Shown: in pieces, positions 59,281-64,000 of the stretch
Layout: the number at the start of each line of letters is the position of its first letter
Position numbering within the stretch: position 1 is the stretch's first letter
Source: Actinomycetota bacterium
GTDB taxonomy: Bacteria > Actinomycetota > Thermoleophilia > RBG-16-64-13
NCBI GenBank assembly: GCA_016278725.1
Contig: JADQBG010000005.1
Location: forward strand, 60,781 to 124,780
Length of the DNA stretch: 64,000 nucleotides
Reading direction: 5' to 3'
Program-made: the position numbers and the translations under genes
Notes under the pieces: generated by a model
The model's database searches: none
Told to the model about the DNA's origin: nothing
Seen by the model: the letters and a program-made list of their open reading frames with translations, nothing else

Positions 59281-61182
59281 ATGAGCGACGCTCTTCTCGT
59301 GCTGATGCCCTTCACCACGCTGGGAGTGGCCGTGGTCCTGCTGCTGGCCGCGGCTCTGCACACCCGGCTGGGGCCGGACTACCGCGCATTTGTCGATCGC
59401 TGGACGGGACCCCTTTCGGTTTTTGGCGTCGGGGTTCCCTTCCTGCTGGCCCTGGTGGGCGTCTTTTCCGACGGCGGGTCCGGGCCTCGAGTGGAGGCCC
59501 TCTGGTTCTCGGTGGGCGATCTGGACGTGTTCTTTGGGCTGCGGCTGGACGGACTCGCGACGGTCATGGCCGTCGTGGTGGCCGGGGTGAGCGTGCTGGT
59601 CCATCTGTTCTCGATCGGCTACATGAAGGGGGAGCACGGCTACGTGCTCTATTTCGCGGAGCTCTCCCTCTTCAGCGCGGCGATGCTCCTGCTGGTACTC
59701 GCCAGCAACTTCTTCCTGCTGTTCATGGCCTGGGAGCTGGTTGGCGCCACCTCCTACCTGCTGATTTCCTTCTACTACCACCGCCCGGCGGCGGCCAGCG
59801 CGGGGAAGAAGGCCTTTCTCACCACGCGCCTCGGGGATCTGGGCTTCCTGATTGCCATTTTTGCCATCTTCTTCCACCTGGGTACGCTGCGCTTCGATGA
59901 GGTGTTCGCGGCCGCCGAGGCGGGCATGCTGGGGGCCGGCTGGGAGGTGGCCGTTCCCCTGCTGATCTTTGCGGGCGCGGTGGGTAAATCGGCGCAGCTA
60001 CCGCTCTCGGTATGGCTTCCCGACGCCATGGAGGGCCCGACCCCGGTCTCGGCGCTGATCCACGCGGCCACCATGGTGGCCGCGGGCGTTTACCTGGTGG
60101 CGCGGACCTTCCCTCTGTTCGAACTGGCCCCGGCGGCGCTCACCGTGGTCGCCTGGGTGGGGGCGCTCACCGCGTTGGTGGCGGCCACGATCGCCGTCAG
60201 CCAGCGGGACATCAAGCGGGTGCTGGCCTACTCCACCATCAGTCAGCTGGGCTTCATGGTCACCGCCCTGGGAGCGGGGGTGCCCGAGGCCGGGATGTTC
60301 CACCTGTTCACCCATGCCTGGTTCAAGGCTCTGCTGTTCCTGGGCGCCGGCAGCGTGATTCACGCCTCGGGGCTGCACGCGGTCTCGATCGACGACGTCG
60401 GCGGATTGGTCAAGCGCATGCCCATCACCGCCTGGACCTTCGTTCTCGCCGGCCTTGCGCTCGCGGGCATTCCGCCGTTCGCCGGCTTCTGGAGCAAGGA
60501 GGAGATCTTCTCCGGGCTGCTGGCGGAAGAGCCGGTGCTGCTGGGGATTCTGCTGGTGGCCAGTTTCCTGACCGCCTTCTACATCTTCAGGTTGATCTTC
60601 CTGGTGTTCTTCGGCCCCGAGCGGTTCGCCCACGGAGAAGTGTCCCGCTTCCACGAGTCGCCCACGGTGATGGGTATTCCCCTGCTCGTGCTGGGAGCGA
60701 TGTCGGTGCTGGCCGGCTTTGCCGGGGTGAGCTTTCTGGGGTTCCCGCTCCAGGGTTTGATGGATCTGGAGCCGGCCGCGGAGGAAGGGCACGTGACTCT
60801 CTGGCTCTTGGCGCTGGCGTCGGGCCTGGGCGTGGCCGGAATCGCCCTCGCCTGGTGGCAGTACGGCGGCGACCGGCCTCTCGAGGCGGACGTTGCCCTG
60901 CGGCGCAATCTCGGCCCGCTCTATCAGGTCTCGGAGAACGCCTACTATCTCGACCCCATCTACAATCGCACTCTGATCGGCCCCTTTCTCTCTGCGGCGG
61001 GATTCCTCGCCTTCTCCATCGATAACGGCCTGATCGACGGAGCCGTCAACGGCTTAGCGCGACTGACTCAGGGGTTGGGCGCGCTCTTCCGGCGCGCGCA
61101 GACGGGATTGGTGCGCGATTACGTGACCGGGATGGCCGTGGGCAGCATCATTCTGGCGGCCGTGCTCTGGAGGGTGCTGTGA
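59281..61182 (+). CDS. nuoL: NADH-quinone oxidoreductase subunit L
   Basis: 633 residues. Antiporter-like subunit ND5: 'FMAWELVGATSYLLISFYYHRPAAASAGKKAFLTTRLGDLGF' (pumping Glu and Lys), 'QLPLSVWLPDAMEGPTPVSALIHAATMVAAGVYL', 'HAWFKALLFLGAGSVIH'. The C-terminal helix and its anchor ('LVRDYVTGMAVGSIILAAV') identify L rather than M. The next gene is nuoN by a GTGA overlap; no nuoM lies between. Confidence 0.96.
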   Translation: MSDALLVLMPFTTLGVAVVLLLAAALHTRLGPDYRAFVDRWTGPLSVFGVGVPFLLALVGVFSDGGSGPRVEALWFSVGDLDVFFGLRLDGLATVMAVVVAGVSVLVHLFSIGYMKGEHGYVLYFAELSLFSAAMLLLVLASNFFLLFMAWELVGATSYLLISFYYHRPAAASAGKKAFLTTRLGDLGFLIAIFAIFFHLGTLRFDEVFAAAEAGMLGAGWEVAVPLLIFAGAVGKSAQLPLSVWLPDAMEGPTPVSALIHAATMVAAGVYLVARTFPLFELAPAALTVVAWVGALTALVAATIAVSQRDIKRVLAYSTISQLGFMVTALGAGVPEAGMFHLFTHAWFKALLFLGAGSVIHASGLHAVSIDDVGGLVKRMPITAWTFVLAGLALAGIPPFAGFWSKEEIFSGLLAEEPVLLGILLVASFLTAFYIFRLIFLVFFGPERFAHGEVSRFHESPTVMGIPLLVLGAMSVLAGFAGVSFLGFPLQGLMDLEPAAEEGHVTLWLLALASGLGVAGIALAWWQYGGDRPLEADVALRRNLGPLYQVSENAYYLDPIYNRTLIGPFLSAAGFLAFSIDNGLIDGAVNGLARLTQGLGALFRRAQTGLVRDYVTGMAVGSIILAAVLWRVL

Positions 61183-62588
61183 GCGAGTTCGCGGCGGTGC
61201 TCCCCAAGCTCATCATGCTGGTGCTGATCACCCTGGCGCTGGCCATCGAGTCGTTCGGCAGCGCGGTGGTGCGCCGAGCGCTGCTCTTGACCTCGGCGGC
61301 TCTGGCGCTGCTCGGGTTCGTCTACAGCTTCTGGCTCCTGGACGAAAATCTGCGCCTCTGGTCGGACGCGCTCGTGATCGACAATTTCGCCGTTTTCACC
61401 GACATGGTGTTGCTCGTCTTGGTCTTCATCGTCATCCTGGCGGGACTGGAGGGCATGGGCCGCTCGGGCGACGCGGGGGACTTCTACCTGCTGGTCTTTC
61501 TCAGCTTGCTCGGTGCCTCGGTGCTGGCGTCGGCCGGGAACCTGATCGTGGTATTCCTGGGGATGGAACTCTCGATCATCCCCACCTGGGCGCTGGTCGC
61601 CTTTCGCCTCACCGACCGCGACGGCTTCGAGGCGGCGCTCAAGTACTTCCTCATGAGCATCTTTGCCGCCGCTCTACTCCTCTACGGCTTCAGCCTGATC
61701 TACGGGACCGTGGGCAGCGTCACCATCCCCTTCCAGGGCGAGGTGGAGACGACGCGCCTGCTGCTTGCTGGCATCGCTCTGGTGTTGGCCGGTTTTGCCT
61801 TCGAACTGGCGGCCTTTCCCTTCCACCAGTGGTTACCCGACGTCTTCGACGCGGCCTATGCCGAGGTGGGCGCCTTTCTCTCGGTGGCGCCCAAACTGGC
61901 GGCGGTGGTGGCTCTGGTCCGGATCCTCTCCGGACTCGAGGGGCAGAGCGACGCCTGGACCTACGGCGTCGCCGTGCTCGCTGCGGCCACCATGTTCTGG
62001 GGGACGCTGGTGGCCTTCGCCCAGACCACGCTCAAGCGTCTTCTGGCGTACTCCGCGATCGCCCACGCGGGCTACGCGCTGGTGGGCGTCGCGGCGGGCA
62101 ATCAGCCCGGGATGGAGGGCGCCGTGCTCTACTTCGGGGCCTACGGCACCGGCGTGGTCGGGGCGTTCCTGGTGCTCAGCGTGCTGGCCGGGCGCGGATT
62201 CGACGACCAGTTGGCCAATTTCCGAGGGCTGGGACGCACGCACCCGGGACTGGCGAGCATCATGACCGTCTTCCTGATCTCTCTGACGGGGATTCCCCTC
62301 TTCGCCGGGTTCTGGGGCAAGTTCTCGGTTTTCTGGGGAGCGGTCCAGGGGGATCTGGTCTGGCTCGCCGTGATCGGGGTGGTCAACAGCGCGCTTTCCT
62401 TCGGCTTCTACGGCCGCATCATCCAGCGCATGTACCTGGAGCCGGCCCCGCTCGAGCCGGCCCCGCCGGCGCTGGGCATCGGCGCGGACGAGATCAACTG
62501 GCCGCTCAGGCTTGCGCTGGGGTTGACCGTGGGCCTGACCTTCGTGCTCGGAGTGCTGCCCCGCCTGCTCTTCCAGGCGGTGGGATAG
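61179..62588 (+). CDS. nuoN: NADH-quinone oxidoreductase subunit N
   Basis: 469 residues, GTG start overlapping nuoL. 'GNLIVVFLGMELSIIPTWALVAFR', 'GFEAALKYFLMSIFAAALLLYGFSLIYG' and 'AAFPFHQWLPDVFDAAYAEVGAFLSVAPK' are the ND2/NuoN motifs, distinct from NuoM. Innermost antiporter-like subunit. Last nuo gene; nuoM, E, F and G are absent from the window. A hairpin follows between it and the convergent chromate gene. Confidence 0.95.
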   Translation: MSEFAAVLPKLIMLVLITLALAIESFGSAVVRRALLLTSAALALLGFVYSFWLLDENLRLWSDALVIDNFAVFTDMVLLVLVFIVILAGLEGMGRSGDAGDFYLLVFLSLLGASVLASAGNLIVVFLGMELSIIPTWALVAFRLTDRDGFEAALKYFLMSIFAAALLLYGFSLIYGTVGSVTIPFQGEVETTRLLLAGIALVLAGFAFELAAFPFHQWLPDVFDAAYAEVGAFLSVAPKLAAVVALVRILSGLEGQSDAWTYGVAVLAAATMFWGTLVAFAQTTLKRLLAYSAIAHAGYALVGVAAGNQPGMEGAVLYFGAYGTGVVGAFLVLSVLAGRGFDDQLANFRGLGRTHPGLASIMTVFLISLTGIPLFAGFWGKFSVFWGAVQGDLVWLAVIGVVNSALSFGFYGRIIQRMYLEPAPLEPAPPALGIGADEINWPLRLALGLTVGLTFVLGVLPRLLFQAVG

Positions 62589-62639
62589 CCTACGCGGTTC
62601 CGGCCAATCGCCGCGCCAACGCCGCCCGCCGCGCCGGAG

Positions 62640-62663
62640 CCCTGCCTGAGCCCTGCCTGAGCC
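62640..62663 (+). repeat. 11-12 bp direct repeat after nuoN
   Basis: GAGCCCTGCCT occurs twice in a row (about 62637-62658), followed by the arm of a hairpin. Probably slippage in the intergenic region. Confidence 0.6.
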
Positions 62664-62678
62664 GCGCCGGCCTCAGGC
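62655..62678. terminator. Hairpin between convergent nuoN and chromate genes
   Basis: GCCTGAG (62655-62661) and CTCAGGC (62672-62678) pair over a 10-base GC-rich loop. No U-tract on either side; it may act in both directions with Rho. Confidence 0.4.
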
Positions 62679-62702
62679 CGCGTGGTCTAAGGCCCGGGCT
62701 AC

Positions 62703-63233
62703 CTAGCCCAGGAAGACTCCGCCGTAGGCAAGCGAGCCCAGGATGACCCACGCCGGGTGCACGCGCAGCCGCTCCATCAGCACCCAGGCCAAAGCGCCCA
62801 GAGCCAGAGTCTGCAGGGCGCCCGCCTCCCCCCAGGATTCGGCGAAGAAGCGGTAGGCCATCAGCCCAAGCAGCACCGCGATGGTGGGCCGGATCAGCAG
62901 GGTCATCCGCTTCACGCGGGGCGAGTCCTTGTAGCGGTATAGCAAACCCAGCAGGGCGAGCATCAGGATGAGCGAGGGAGCCACGGTGGCGAAAACCGCC
63001 ACGAAGGAGCCCAACACGCCCCCCTGCTCGTAGCCGATGAAGCCGGCCATCTTGGTGGCGATGGGGCCGGGGAGGGCGTTGCCCAGGGCCAGAACCCGGC
63101 TGAACTCGCTCACCGACATCCAGCCGTAACGGCCCACCACCTCGTTCTCGATCAGCGGGATGAAGGCGGGACCGCCCCCGTAGCCGATGATCGAAGGGAT
63201 GAAGAACGCGAGGAAGATATCCCAATACATCAT
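62703..63233 (-). CDS. Chromate transporter, short CHR protein (second of pair)
   Basis: 176 residues from ATG in ATGA overlap with the upstream partner. CHR domain: 'IGYGGGPAFIPLIENEVV', 'ALGNALPGPIATKMAGFIGY'. About five to six helices. Short CHR proteins act in pairs as one full ChrA-like transporter, exporting chromate or another oxyanion; the true substrate may be sulfate-like or unknown. Confidence 0.92.
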   Translation of the reverse strand: MMYWDIFLAFFIPSIIGYGGGPAFIPLIENEVVGRYGWMSVSEFSRVLALGNALPGPIATKMAGFIGYEQGGVLGSFVAVFATVAPSLILMLALLGLLYRYKDSPRVKRMTLLIRPTIAVLLGLMAYRFFAESWGEAGALQTLALGALAWVLMERLRVHPAWVILGSLAYGGVFLG

Positions 63234-64000
63234 GGGATTTCATCCTCTCTCGCAGCGTCCTCTTGCGCAGCATCCTCTTCCAGCGCTTCCTGCAGATCGT
63301 CGGCGTCGGCATCGCCGTGCTCGCTCGGGTGCCTCATGCCTTCGATCAGATGTTCCTCTTCCAGGGTCTCGCCGGCGTCCGAGTCCCCACCCCCCGCTTG
63401 AGCCGCTTCCGTTCCGGCGGGTTTTCGCGCCAGCGCGTAGATCAGCAGGGCGCCTATGACGAACCCGGGGTGGAGGCCCAGGTACTCGATGATGGCGAGG
63501 CTAGCCAGGAGCAGAAGTCCGGCCTTGAGCCATCCCAGGCCGGCTCCGGCCCGCTCGAGGAACTGCCAGGTGAGCGTGGCCAGCATGACCCCGACCACGG
63601 GAACCACGGCTTTGGTCATCCCCTGCACCCACGGTTCCTCGCTGAAGGTGGCGAGCGAAGTCAACAGGACCACGATCAGGAAGATGGTGGGCACGATGGT
63701 GGAGAGCACCGCGTTCAGCATGCCCAGTGGCCCGGCCACCCGGTAGCCGATGTATCCCGCCATCTTGGTGGCTATGGGACCGGGCAGGGTGTTGCCCAGG
63801 GCGAGGATGTCCCCGAACTCGTCCTCGTCCAGCCATTTGTAGCCGTCCACGACCTCCTTGTGAACCAGGGGAATGGAGCTGGGTCCGCCGCCGTAGCCGA
63901 GCATGCCCACCCGGAGAAAGGCCAGGAACAACCGCAGTTGGCGGCGGGCGAAGGGGGCTTCGGGGGAGTCTCGAGGGACGGAAGGGTGATCCGGGAGCGG
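63230..64000 (-). CDS. Chromate transporter, short CHR protein (first of pair), start outside or near window edge
   Basis: The frame is open to the window's right edge; the conserved part begins near 63931 ('LFLAFLRVGMLGYGGGPSSIPLVHKEVVDGY'), with 'ALGNTLPGPIATKMAGYIGY'. It carries an unusual acidic tail of about 55 residues after the last helix ('EEEHLIEGM', 'DDLQEALEEDAAQEDAAREDE'). It pairs with the downstream CHR gene. The start is unresolved: an in-frame TTG exists at 63931, but a start further upstream is possible. Confidence 0.85.
   Translation of the reverse strand, partial: PLPDHPSVPRDSPEAPFARRQLRLFLAFLRVGMLGYGGGPSSIPLVHKEVVDGYKWLDEDEFGDILALGNTLPGPIATKMAGYIGYRVAGPLGMLNAVLSTIVPTIFLIVVLLTSLATFSEEPWVQGMTKAVVPVVGVMLATLTWQFLERAGAGLGWLKAGLLLLASLAIIEYLGLHPGFVIGALLIYALARKPAGTEAAQAGGGDSDAGETLEEEHLIEGMRHPSEHGDADADDLQEALEEDAAQEDAAREDEIP

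Noticed and set aside
61179..62588. The last large nuo gene as nuoM, leaving nuoN missing
   Set aside because: LKYFL, PFHQWLPDVFDAA and AFLSVAPK motifs are those of NuoN, not NuoM.

Overview
This is a GC-rich (well over 60 percent by eye), gene-dense, fully chromosomal-looking 64 kb window with tightly packed operons (many ATGA or GTGA overlaps), frequent GTG and TTG starts, a likely leaderless dnaE transcript, a DtxR/IdeR-type iron box, RsbW/STAS-type signalling, HisZ plus short HisG, and a citramalate route to isoleucine. With rubrerythrin, a flavodiiron protein, ferrous-iron uptake, a KamA-family radical SAM enzyme and UGA-encoded selenoproteins this suggests an anaerobic or microaerophilic, deep-branching actinobacterium-like organism; the lineage is an inference and not certain. 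No insertion sequence, phage gene, CRISPR array, rRNA or tRNA was found.

Layout. 0-11 kb: 3' end of a KamA-like gene, a CLC channel with CBS and TrkA-C domains, an AI-2E-type permease fused to an alpha/beta hydrolase, a tiny Cys-rich gene with a His-rich extension behind an in-frame UGA, an NmrA-like SDR, a stand-alone LigD phosphoesterase, a HAD phosphatase, an SLH/glucosaminidase, GtrA, and a lipoprotein hydrolase. 11.5-16.9 kb: leuC-leuD-leuB-ilvE-cimA, which together can make 2-oxobutyrate from pyruvate and carry out branched-chain transamination. 17-19.4 kb: feoA-feoB-small Cys-rich protein behind an iron-box promoter. 19.5-24 kb: FAH-family enzyme and dnaE. 24-31 kb: hisZGDBHAF followed by a lipoprotein. 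31-33.5 kb: MATE exporter and ADP-ribosylglycohydrolase.

33.9-42 kb is a redox and oxygen-defence island: a selenocysteine rhodanese, a glutaredoxin-like protein, a methyltransferase, rubrerythrin, flavodiiron protein, a SufR-like regulator, an FAD reductase with a zinc-ribbon tail, an Fe-S flavoprotein and two zinc-ribbon miniproteins. 42-45.7 kb is a fur-cbiMN-cbiQ-cbiO operon for cobalt or nickel uptake. At 46 kb selD itself is read through a UGA at its catalytic position, and a hairpin lies at the same distance (20 nt) after the UGA as in the rhodanese. Then come a DHA2 exporter and an RbbA-like ABC exporter.

51.5-62.6 kb holds the most unusual system: a respiratory complex I split into two divergent operons (nuoB-C-D-I, and nuoA-H-J-K-L-N). 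It has no nuoE, nuoF, nuoG or nuoM, and its nuoI carries an inserted GltD-like FAD/NAD(P)H oxidoreductase with its own Fe-S motifs. The arrangement reads as a complex I with an electron-input module built into the NuoI subunit and one fewer antiporter-like subunit. An anti-sigma/anti-anti-sigma pair follows nuoI. The window ends in a two-gene chromate-transporter (CHR) pair.
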